In this document: positions 15,332 to 22,773 of the stretch, piece by piece
Layout: each line of letters begins with the position of its first letter
How positions within the stretch are numbered: position 1 is the first letter of the stretch
Origin: an uncultured Coprococcus sp.
GTDB taxonomy: Bacteria; Bacillota_A; Clostridia; Lachnospirales; Lachnospiraceae
DNA length: 29,267 bases
Assembly (NCBI GenBank): GCA_900767685.1
Contig: CAAGAB010000235.1
Span: 1 to 29,267, forward strand
Reading direction: 5' to 3'
Translations under genes and position numbers: made by a program
Notes under the pieces: model-generated
Seen by the model: only the letters and a program-made list of their open reading frames with translations
The model's database searches: none
Told to the model about the DNA's origin: nothing

Positions 15332-15391
15332 CATGAAATAATTCGTAGTGAAATAGTTTGAAGTGAAATAATTCTGAGTGAAATAACCTGG
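15332..15391 (+). repeat. Four 15-bp tandem repeats in the leader of the second HAD gene
   Basis: Units with consensus AGTGAAATAATTCTG lie at 15332-15346, 15347-15361, 15362-15376 and 15377-15391, with two to six differences each; weaker traces lie on both sides. They end just before the GGAGGTG ribosome site. Period 15 is not a helical repeat, so slippage expansion is more likely than an operator. Confidence 0.75.
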
Positions 15392-15411
15392 AATAAAACG
15401 GAGGTGAAGAC

Positions 15412-16083
15412 ATGGTTGATGCAGTTGTGTTTGACATGGATGGGGTCATTCTTGATTCGGAGCAGCTGGTGGTGCGGAGCTGGCAGAAGATAGCTCAAAA
15501 ATACAATATAGAGGATATAGAGAAGTTCTGCATGGCTGCACTTGGACTCAACCGTGAGGCAGCGAAAAAGCTCTTTGTCCGGATATATGATGGCAGATAT
15601 GGGGATGAGGAGAGATATGAATTGCTAAAGGCTGAGATGGCTGCGGAGTTTCACCGCGCAGCATCGGAGGGAGAGCTCATTCTTAAGCCTGGAGTCACTG
15701 ATACCCTGAAGCTGCTGGATGATAACCATATTCCATGCGCTCTTGCCACGTCCACAAGAAAAGAGGTTGTTACCATGGAACTTACTAATCTAGGTGTGAT
15801 AGATTACTTTGATAAGCTTATATGCGGGGATATGGTGGAGAGGAGTAAACCTGCTCCGGATATCTTCCTTAAGGCGTGTGAGGAGCTTGGCGTAGCACCT
15901 GACAAAGCGTTTGCTGTGGAGGATTCGTATAATGGAGTTAGGGCCGCCCATTCTGCTGGGATGAAGGTGGTCATGATTCCTGATCTGGTTCAGCCCGATG
16001 ATGAGATGCGAGAAAAAGCCCTTATCATATTTGATAACATGGACGGGTTTAAAGAGTATATCATGAAACTTGTCACAGCATGA
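15412..16083 (+). CDS. HAD-superfamily phosphatase/phosphoglucomutase-like (second copy)
   Basis: This 223-residue HAD subfamily I enzyme has motif I FDMDGVILDSE (Asp8 nucleophile, Asp10), motif II ALATSTRKE, motif III Lys in RSKPAPDIF, and motif IV VEDSYNGVRAAHSAGM. It resembles the enzyme at 9798-10448 in size, cap position and the opening DMDGV..D.E....RSW, so the two are paralogues that may act on related sugar phosphates (inference). The ATG follows GGAGGTG by six bases. The gene ends at a bidirectional terminator shared with the convergent alcohol dehydrogenase gene. Confidence 0.9.
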   Translation: MVDAVVFDMDGVILDSEQLVVRSWQKIAQKYNIEDIEKFCMAALGLNREAAKKLFVRIYDGRYGDEERYELLKAEMAAEFHRAASEGELILKPGVTDTLKLLDDNHIPCALATSTRKEVVTMELTNLGVIDYFDKLICGDMVERSKPAPDIFLKACEELGVAPDKAFAVEDSYNGVRAAHSAGMKVVMIPDLVQPDDEMREKALIIFDNMDGFKEYIMKLVTA

Positions 16084-16124
16084 CGGGGATATTAAAAAAC
16101 AGAATAAGAAACAGAAAATATATA

Positions 16125-16176
16125 AAAAGGACTCCTGATGCAGAGAGAGTAAAGTCTCTGTGACAGGAGTCCTTTT
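16125..16176. terminator. Bidirectional terminator between convergent genes
   Basis: AAAAGGACTCCTG (16125-16137) pairs exactly with CAGGAGTCCTTTT (16164-16176), and a nested CAGAGA/TCTCTG stem (16141-16146 with 16155-16160) sits in the loop. T-rich sequence follows on the plus strand (TTTTCGTTAGTTTTT), and the minus strand also runs into T-rich sequence. It can serve both the HAD gene and the fucO-like gene. Confidence 0.9.
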
Positions 16177-16271
16177 CGTTAGTTTTTAGGGTTTTAAGGG
16201 GACTGGTGAGGTCCCATATATAACGTGAGAGTTCCGGCAAAGAACCGTCACGCTTTGATCTAATGGGTCAG

Positions 16272-17420
16272 TTAGATCAATGACTCGTAGAGCTTGGTGA
16301 TATCCTCCACGCTAGTCTCTTTTGGATTGCCCGGACGACATGCGTCATCGTAGGCTGACTGAGCCAGGAATGGAATATCCTCTGGCTTTACGATGTCCTT
16401 CAGATCTGCAGGTATTCCTACGTCCTTGGACAGCTGGCGAACTGCATCTACAGCAGCTTTTCTGTACTCTTCCTGAGTCATGTCGTCTACGCCCTTAACG
16501 CCCATGGCTCTTGCTATCTCACGATACTTTTCTCCTGTAGCCTCTGCATTGTACTCCATTACAGTAGGAAGGATGATCGCATTGGCAACACCGTGAGGTG
16601 TGTCATAAAGAGCTCCCAGTGGGTGCGCCATTGAGTGAACTATTCCAAGTCCGACATTTGAAAATCCCATGCCTGCAACGTACTGTCCGAGAGCCATGTC
16701 TGCACGGCCCTCAGGTGTTCCCTCAACAGAAGCACGGAGTGAACGGCTTATTATTTCTATAGCCTTAAGATGGAACATATCTGACAACTCCCATGCAGCA
16801 GCTGTGATATAACCTTCTATAGCGTGTGTCAGTGCATCCATACCGGTTGCAGCTGTGAGTCCCTTTGGCATAGAACTCATCATATCAGGATCGACAAATG
16901 CGACAACCGGGATGTCCTTAGGATCAACACATACCATCTTTCTGTTCTTTTCAACATCAGTTATAACATAGTTGATGGTAACTTCAGCCGCGGTTCCGGC
17001 TGTTGTAGGAACTGCAAATATAGGTATGGATTTATTCTTTGTAGGTGCAACGCCCTCAAGACTTCTGATGTCTGCAAAGTCAGGGTTGGCAATGACAATT
17101 CCAATGCCTTTTGCGGTGTCCATTGAAGAACCGCCACCAATTGCAATTATGTAGTCTGCAGCAGCTGATTTGAAAGCATCGACGCCGAGCTGTACATTCT
17201 CTATTGTTGGATTTGGCTTAATGTTTGAATAGATTTCATATGCGAGACCGGCTTTGTCAAGTACGTCTGTAACTTTTTTTGTTACACCAAACTTGATAAG
17301 ATCAGGATCGGAACATACGAGAGCTTTTGCGAATCCTCTTCCGATGGCTTCAGTAGCAATCTCAGCAATTGCGCCTGCACCGTGGTAAGAAGTTTCATTA
17401 AGTACAAATCTGTTAGCCAT
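16272..17420 (-). CDS. fucO: Iron-containing alcohol dehydrogenase, lactaldehyde reductase (FucO-like)
   Basis: The 382-residue protein, read from MANRFVLNET, has the same length as E. coli FucO as I recall it, and shows the same motif blocks: AIGGGSSMDTAKGIG (NAD binding, 93-107), PTTAGTAAEVTINYVITD (138-155), GMDALTHAIEGYIT and MAHPLGALYDTPHGVANA. Metal ligands Asp195, His199, His262 and His276 are present. FucO reduces L-lactaldehyde from fucose or rhamnose breakdown to 1,2-propanediol with NADH; related family members act on other short diols and aldehydes, so the substrate is probable, not proven. The frame is open upstream to 17534, but AAAGGAGGAG just before the ATG at 17420 fixes the start. 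It is transcribed alone, convergent to a HAD gene and divergent from recJ. No fucose pathway genes are adjacent. Confidence 0.92.
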   Translation of the reverse strand: MANRFVLNETSYHGAGAIAEIATEAIGRGFAKALVCSDPDLIKFGVTKKVTDVLDKAGLAYEIYSNIKPNPTIENVQLGVDAFKSAAADYIIAIGGGSSMDTAKGIGIVIANPDFADIRSLEGVAPTKNKSIPIFAVPTTAGTAAEVTINYVITDVEKNRKMVCVDPKDIPVVAFVDPDMMSSMPKGLTAATGMDALTHAIEGYITAAAWELSDMFHLKAIEIISRSLRASVEGTPEGRADMALGQYVAGMGFSNVGLGIVHSMAHPLGALYDTPHGVANAIILPTVMEYNAEATGEKYREIARAMGVKGVDDMTQEEYRKAAVDAVRQLSKDVGIPADLKDIVKPEDIPFLAQSAYDDACRPGNPKETSVEDITKLYESLI

Positions 17421-17516
17421 AACAGTAACTCCTCCTTTGATTTTGATATTTTTTGGACTTTTGATTGACACGCATATGAGCATATTGCACAAAAGCTTTG
17501 TTAAAATGCTAATACT

Positions 17517-17544
17517 ATTATAACATTTACACAAAAATATTCAA
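17517..17544 (-). promoter_or_regulatory. Extended -10 promoter of the fucO-like gene
   Basis: On the minus strand TTGAAT (17539-17544) is followed by a 16-base spacer and TATAAT (17517-17522), with TG one base before the -10 box. This leaves a leader of about 90 bases before the ATG. It is the same TGTTATAAT type as the scfA promoter. Confidence 0.7.
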
Positions 17545-17554
17545 TGCAAATAAT

Positions 17555-17585
17555 AGTCAAAATGAACTTATTTACAGTCAAAATG
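17555..17585. promoter_or_regulatory. Phased direct repeats between fucO and recJ, possible operator
   Basis: AGTCAAAATG occurs exactly at 17555-17564 and again at 17576-17585, 21 bp apart (two helical turns). The repeats lie 10 and 31 bases upstream of the fucO -35 box and just before the recJ promoters. The spacing suits an activator that binds direct repeats on one face of the DNA, such as AraC-type proteins; the regulator is not in the window. Confidence 0.45.
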
Positions 17586-17593
17586 GCATAAAG

Positions 17594-17659
17594 TTGTATT
17601 AAATGCGATGGTTTGATAAAATAATCAAGTTAGACAGCATATATGTAAAGGCATATGAT
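17594..17659 (+). promoter_or_regulatory. Two tandem promoter candidates for recJ
   Basis: The distal candidate is TTGTAT (17594-17599), 17 bases, TAAAAT (17617-17622), with TG one base before the -10. The proximal candidate is TAGACA (17631-17636), 17 bases, TATGAT (17654-17659), five of six matches in both boxes. The proximal one gives a leader of about 30 bases to the recJ ATG and is the better match. Confidence 0.5.
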
Positions 17660-17696
17660 AAAAATGTAGTGGCCGCAAAACATAGGAGATTGGAAA

Positions 17697-19598
17697 ATGG
17701 CAAGAACGTTAGAAGAACAAGCAATTTTAGACAGGTATATAATGAAGTCAAAATGGTCGATAATGAGTAAAAGAGCAGATTTTAATGCTATAGGGGAGAA
17801 ATACGGAATAGATCCTGTAGTGGCAAGGGTAATAACAAACAGGGATGTATATGGCGATGAAGCGATCAATATGTATCTGAATGGCGGCTTTGAGCTCTTG
17901 CATGATCCGGCACTTATGAAGGATCTCCCGGAAGGCTGTGAAATAATTCTGGATAAGCTCAAAAATAACAAAAAAATCCGAATCATATCAGATTATGATG
18001 TGGACGGAGTGACATCAAACTACATACTTCTTCTGGGGATGAAAAAGGTATGGGCTGCGCTCCACGGATCTGAGCCAGAATGCTGCGAGATTGTGGACTA
18101 TGATATTCCGCATAGAGTACATGATGGATATGGAATAAAGAAGAGGCTCATCGACGTAGCAAGAGCAGATGGAGTGGATACTATAATAACATGTGACAAT
18201 GGAATAGCGGCATATCAACAGGTAGAATATGCAAAATCCATAGGTATGACGGTTATAGTCACAGATCATCATCAGGTTCCTTCTACTGAGAATGAGGATG
18301 GATCAAAGGAGTATAATCTTCCACCCGCAGATGCGGTCATAGACAATCAGAGAGTCGATTGCCAATATCCATTTAAGGGGCTGTGTGGTGCCGGGGTTGC
18401 ATGTAAGTTCATACAGTATCTGTACAGAAAGAGTGGTATAGATGAACACGATATAACCGATTTCTTTGAGGTTTTGGGGCTTGCGACTGATTGTGATATC
18501 ATGGATCTTGTTGACGAGAACAGGATATTTGTAAAATATGCTTTAGGGAGCTTGAAGAATAGTAAAAATCCCGGACTCAATGCTCTTATGAGGCTCAGCG
18601 GAAGAAGCGAAAAAAAGATATCCACATATGACCTGGGATTCCTCATAGGACCATGTATAAATGCTGCCGGCAGACTGGGGGATGCGAAGACAAGTTTGGA
18701 ATTTCTCCTTGAGACGGATGAAAACGAAGCGGAGATAAAAGCAGCAGAGCTGATACAGATAAACAATGAGAGAAAGTCGATGACAGAGAACGGAGTCAAG
18801 CTTATCACCAGACAGCTTGAGGACGCAACTATAGGCAAGAGATTTGGAGGGACTGCAACTCTGGCAGACAAGGTTCTTGTGGTGTACATACAGGAAGTAC
18901 ATGAGAGTTTGGTTGGGATAATAGCAAGTAAGATCAAGGAGGCATACAACAGACCGGTTCTGGTGTTTACGGATAGTGAAAAACAGGGAATCCTCAAAGG
19001 CTCGGGAAGATCAATAGAGAGCTACAACATGTTTGAAGAGTTAAGCCGTGTAAAAACATATTTCACTGAATTTGGCGGTCATGCTATGGCGGCAGGGTTC
19101 TCGATAGAAGCGCAGAAATTAGATGAACTCAGGTATGTACTAAATGCAAATACTGACCTTACAGATGAAGATATAACACCTAAGGTCAGGATCGATGCAG
19201 CCATGCCGCTTTCGTATCTCTTTGGACATGATCTGAGACTTACAGAGCAGCTGTATCTGCTTGAACCATATGGAAAGGGCAACAGAAGAGCGCTGTTCGG
19301 ACAGGCAGGGGTTCCGGTGCGCAAGGCTGTCATATATGGAAAAAACGGTAATGTCCTTAAGCTCTCTCTTGCAGCCGGTGAATGTCAGTATATGGAAGCT
19401 ATATATTTTAATCCTGAAGAGTTCGTTAATAACATAAAACAGTGGTTTGGTGAGGATGAATGTGATAAAATGTTAAATGGTCGTCCGAACAATGTATTGA
19501 TAGACATTATTTATTATCCAGAGATAAATGAGTTCAGAGGCAGGCGAAGTGTACAGATCAAGCTGGACAGGTACGATAAGGGAGAGCAGCCCGATTAA
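17697..19598 (+). CDS. recJ: Single-stranded-DNA-specific exonuclease RecJ (DHH family)
   Basis: This 633-residue protein is a DHH/DHHA1 phosphoesterase that degrades single-stranded DNA 5' to 3' in recombination and mismatch or base-excision repair. Motifs seen are SDYDVDGVTSN (Asp99, 101 and 103), TCDNGIAA (Asp167), TDHHQVP (DHH 190-192), CDIMDLVDENR, GPCINAAGRLGDA, and the DHHA1 motif FGGHAMAAGFSIE near 459-471. All metal-binding residues are intact. It is longer than E. coli RecJ (577), as in many Firmicutes, with an OB-type C-terminal part. AGGAG precedes the ATG. Apt and Rel follow on the same strand, a standard clostridial arrangement. Confidence 0.93.
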   Translation: MARTLEEQAILDRYIMKSKWSIMSKRADFNAIGEKYGIDPVVARVITNRDVYGDEAINMYLNGGFELLHDPALMKDLPEGCEIILDKLKNNKKIRIISDYDVDGVTSNYILLLGMKKVWAALHGSEPECCEIVDYDIPHRVHDGYGIKKRLIDVARADGVDTIITCDNGIAAYQQVEYAKSIGMTVIVTDHHQVPSTENEDGSKEYNLPPADAVIDNQRVDCQYPFKGLCGAGVACKFIQYLYRKSGIDEHDITDFFEVLGLATDCDIMDLVDENRIFVKYALGSLKNSKNPGLNALMRLSGRSEKKISTYDLGFLIGPCINAAGRLGDAKTSLEFLLETDENEAEIKAAELIQINNERKSMTENGVKLITRQLEDATIGKRFGGTATLADKVLVVYIQEVHESLVGIIASKIKEAYNRPVLVFTDSEKQGILKGSGRSIESYNMFEELSRVKTYFTEFGGHAMAAGFSIEAQKLDELRYVLNANTDLTDEDITPKVRIDAAMPLSYLFGHDLRLTEQLYLLEPYGKGNRRALFGQAGVPVRKAVIYGKNGNVLKLSLAAGECQYMEAIYFNPEEFVNNIKQWFGEDECDKMLNGRPNNVLIDIIYYPEINEFRGRRSVQIKLDRYDKGEQPD

Positions 19599-19687
19599 GG
19601 AGGACTTTGATTGGGATGTTGATATAGAACATATATAGCATGATGCAGGAGTCTGTCGGTGTATGGCAGCAGAAACAGGAGGATAAA

Positions 19688-20212
19688 ATGAGCGAGGTAG
19701 AAAAGTATATTAAGAGTATTCCGGATTTCCCACAGCCGGGGATCATATTCAGGGATGTGACAAGTGTGACAGAGGATCCTAAAGGAATGAAACTTGCCAT
19801 TGATGAGATGGACAAGCTTCTGGATGGCGTGGATTATGATGTCATAGCAGGTGCCGAGTCCAGAGGGTTTATATTTGGCGCACCGCTGGCTTATAAGAAC
19901 GGTAAGGGACTTGTGCTTGTGAGAAAGAAAGGCAAACTTCCTAGAGAGACCGTGGAGATGTCATATGATCTAGAGTATGGACAGGCAACGATAGAGATAC
20001 ATAAGGATTCCATAAAGCCGGGAGAGAAGGTTGTTCTTGTGGACGACCTTATAGCAACCGGTGGAACCATTGAAGCTGCTGCCAAGCTCATTGAAAGTCT
20101 GGGCGGTATTGTCGTCAAGATGGTGTTCCTGATAGAACTGACAGATCTGAAGGGCAGAGAGAGATTATCCAAGTACGATATAGCTTCTGTTGTACAGTTT
20201 GACGGAGAGTAG
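19688..20212 (+). CDS. apt: Adenine phosphoribosyltransferase
   Basis: This 174-residue type I phosphoribosyltransferase joins adenine and PRPP to give AMP in purine salvage. The PRPP-binding loop is VVLVDDLIATGGT (115-127). The family opening IPDFPQPGIIFRDVTSV (11-27) and the AGAESRGFIFG segment (54-64) are present. The start is set at ATG 19688, which follows AGGAGG closely and gives the usual length; an in-frame ATG at 19640 would add 16 residues and has no ribosome site. It lies 89 bases after recJ. A strong AAGGAGG overlaps the recJ stop but leads only to tiny ORFs. Rel follows 49 bases downstream. Confidence 0.96.
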   Translation: MSEVEKYIKSIPDFPQPGIIFRDVTSVTEDPKGMKLAIDEMDKLLDGVDYDVIAGAESRGFIFGAPLAYKNGKGLVLVRKKGKLPRETVEMSYDLEYGQATIEIHKDSIKPGEKVVLVDDLIATGGTIEAAAKLIESLGGIVVKMVFLIELTDLKGRERLSKYDIASVVQFDGE

Positions 20213-20261
20213 TACTGAAATATCATATAAAGCAAATCAATATAGGAAGCGTGGTGATCGT

Positions 20262-22706
20262 ATGAGCGAGATATTAGATAAGACACAGGACAATATAATA
20301 TCTGAGGAGACTAAGAAGGCAGCTGAGGTTGGCGTGCTCACGACTGAGCAGGCGACAAAAAATGGAATAGTGGCTATAGAGAAGGCTCTTGCTGCGGGAA
20401 AAGCAGTTCCACAGAATCAGTTGATGAAGATTGAGGAACAGACAAATAAACAGGCACGCGCGAAGAGGGAGATAGATCTGTCAACTCCTGCTGACTTTAC
20501 CCCGCCGGAGGATCTTTACAGGGAACTTATAAACAGGATTCTCACATACCACCCATCGGCTGATATAACCATGATCGAGAAGGCGTACAAGGTTGCCGAT
20601 ACAGCACATAAAGGTCAGCTTAGAAAGTCGGGAGAGCCATATATCATGCACCCGCTTAATGTAGCGATCATACTGGCGGAGCTGGAACTTGATAAGGAGA
20701 CGATAGTTGCCGGAATACTTCATGATGTTGTCGAGGATACAGTTATGACGTCTGAGGAGATAGCAAATGAATTCTCCGAGGAAGTGGCATTTCTCGTGGA
20801 TGGCGTAACAAAGCTGACACAGCTTAAGATGACCACGGACAAGATAGAGGTTCAGGCTGAGAATCTGAGGAAGATGTTCCTGTCAATGGCAAAGGATATC
20901 AGGGTTATATTGATAAAGCTTGCGGACAGACTGCATAACCTCAGAACTCTTCAGTACCAGTCTCCAGAGAAGCAGATAGAGAAAGCCAGGGAGACGATGG
21001 ACATATATGCGCCTATAGCGCACAGACTCGGCATCAGCAAGATTAAAGTAGAATTGGATGATCTGTCCATGAGATATCTCATGCCGGAGGTTTACAATGA
21101 TCTCAAAGCCCAGATTGATGAAAAGCTTACCGAGAGGGATGCTTACATCAAGAGAGTTGTCGCTGATGTTAAGAAGCATATAGACAATGCCGGATTAGAG
21201 GCTGAGATAGACGGAAGAGTCAAGCATTTCTTCAGCATATACAAGAAGATGAAGAATCAGAACAAGACTCTGGATCAGATATACGATATATTTGCGGTCC
21301 GTATAAAGGTGAATACGGTCAGAGACTGTTATTCTGCCTTGGGAATCATCCATGAGATGTATAAGCCTATACCGGGGCGTTTCAAAGATTACATTGCCAT
21401 GCCAAAGTCCAATATGTATCAGTCTCTGCACACTACACTTATAGGCCCGGAGGGGCAGCCGTTCGAGATACAGATAAGGACATATGAGATGCATAGAACT
21501 GCTGAATATGGAATTGCTGCTCATTGGAAATACAAGGAAAACATAACAGGTACAGTTATGCAGAAGGAGGAGGAGAAGCTGTCATGGCTTCGCCAGATAC
21601 TTGAGTGGCAGAGGGATACCGATGACAATAAAGAGTTTATGAGCTTTGTCAAGACCGACCTTGATCTCTTTGCTGAACAGGTGTATTGCTTTACTCCGGC
21701 AGGCGATGTCAAGAATCTGCCTAGCGGTTCGACACCTATAGATTTTGCATATGCCATTCATACCGCTGTGGGAAACAAGATGGTCGGAGCCAGGATTAAT
21801 GGCAGACAGGTTCCTATTGATACGAAGCTTAACAACGGAGATCGTGTGGAGATCATCACATCCCAGAATTCAACAGGTCCGAGCAGGGACTGGCTGAATA
21901 TAGTCAAGAGCACGCAGGCAAAGACAAAGATAAATCAATGGTTCAAGCATCAGTTTAAGGATGAGAATATCAGTCGCGGTAAGGATCTGATACTGAGCTA
22001 TTGCAAGTCAAAGGGCATTGACTACTTTATGTATGCAAAGCCTGAATATCAGGAGAAGATATATAAGAAATACAATTTCCAGGATTGGGATTCTATCGTT
22101 GCGGCCGTTGGACATGGCGGAATAAAAGAGGGACAGATAGTAAACCGTCTCATAGATGAATACAACAAAGATCATAAGCCACAGGCGGCAACGAATGAGG
22201 AAGTCCTTGACGAGATTGCAATGAGAAAGAATCACGGCAATCATGTGGGCAAGGGTGGAATCATTGTCAATGGCATAGATGATGTGGCTGTAAGATTTTC
22301 CAAATGCTGCTCGCCTGTTCCGGGTGATGAGATTGTCGGATTTATCACAAGGGGCAGAGGCGTGTCGATACACCGTACGGATTGTGTGAATGTACTCTGC
22401 ATGAGTGAGGCTGACAGAGCAAGAGTCATAGAGGCAGAGTGGAAGGACGATGCGGTTGCAGAGGGCACATATATGACAGAGATAAATATATATGCCGATG
22501 ACCGAAACGGAATCCTCTTTGATATAACCAAGATTCTCAGTGAGGCCAACATCAATGTCAACAGTATAAACAGCCGTACAAGCAAGCAGGGTAAGGCAAC
22601 CATAACTATATCATTTGCGATAAAGTCAAAGGAACAGCTGAATACGATCATCGCGAAGATAAGAAACGTTGACAGTATTATTGATATAGAGAGGACCACC
22701 GGCTGA
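20262..22706 (+). CDS. relA: Bifunctional (p)ppGpp synthetase/hydrolase (Rel/SpoT family)
   Basis: This 814-residue enzyme makes and degrades the stringent-response alarmone (p)ppGpp. The hydrolase domain (about 110-260) is intact: His130, and His154-Asp155 in AGILHDVVEDT. The synthetase domain (about 320-430) has the RFKD motif at 373-376, typical of bifunctional enzymes, then YIAMPKSNMYQSLHTT and AEYGIAAHWKYKE. A TGS domain (about 470-530), a helical/zinc-finger-like part with KCCSPVPGDEIVGFITRGRGVSIHR, and a C-terminal ACT domain follow. Residues 1-78 are an unusual acidic/polar extension before PPEDLYRELINRIL, where shorter homologues start. ATG 20262 is chosen since the frame upstream offers only a TTG inside apt; the ribosome site (AGGAAG) is weak and distant. 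Confidence 0.95.
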   Translation: MSEILDKTQDNIISEETKKAAEVGVLTTEQATKNGIVAIEKALAAGKAVPQNQLMKIEEQTNKQARAKREIDLSTPADFTPPEDLYRELINRILTYHPSADITMIEKAYKVADTAHKGQLRKSGEPYIMHPLNVAIILAELELDKETIVAGILHDVVEDTVMTSEEIANEFSEEVAFLVDGVTKLTQLKMTTDKIEVQAENLRKMFLSMAKDIRVILIKLADRLHNLRTLQYQSPEKQIEKARETMDIYAPIAHRLGISKIKVELDDLSMRYLMPEVYNDLKAQIDEKLTERDAYIKRVVADVKKHIDNAGLEAEIDGRVKHFFSIYKKMKNQNKTLDQIYDIFAVRIKVNTVRDCYSALGIIHEMYKPIPGRFKDYIAMPKSNMYQSLHTTLIGPEGQPFEIQIRTYEMHRTAEYGIAAHWKYKENITGTVMQKEEEKLSWLRQILEWQRDTDDNKEFMSFVKTDLDLFAEQVYCFTPAGDVKNLPSGSTPIDFAYAIHTAVGNKMVGARINGRQVPIDTKLNNGDRVEIITSQNSTGPSRDWLNIVKSTQAKTKINQWFKHQFKDENISRGKDLILSYCKSKGIDYFMYAKPEYQEKIYKKYNFQDWDSIVAAVGHGGIKEGQIVNRLIDEYNKDHKPQAATNEEVLDEIAMRKNHGNHVGKGGIIVNGIDDVAVRFSKCCSPVPGDEIVGFITRGRGVSIHRTDCVNVLCMSEADRARVIEAEWKDDAVAEGTYMTEINIYADDRNGILFDITKILSEANINVNSINSRTSKQGKATITISFAIKSKEQLNTIIAKIRNVDSIIDIERTTG

Positions 22707-22773
22707 TGACTGGGGAGAATGCCACTTGTGGAAAATGAGAAAGGCTATATCAATTAGTGAGAAGGGAACGATT

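Noticed and set aside
15141..15498. Minus-strand frames rich in ELFHF/ISLRI repeats
   Set aside because: They arise from the 15-bp leader repeats and the terminator hairpin and extend into secDF; no ribosome site or known domain.
17421..17534. Longer N terminus for the fucO-like protein
   Set aside because: The upstream frame contains the promoter and the ribosome site; family members start at MANR.
19597..19627. Tiny ORFs after the strong AAGGAGG at the recJ stop
   Set aside because: They are at most six codons long with poor spacing; possibly a remnant, not supportable as a gene.
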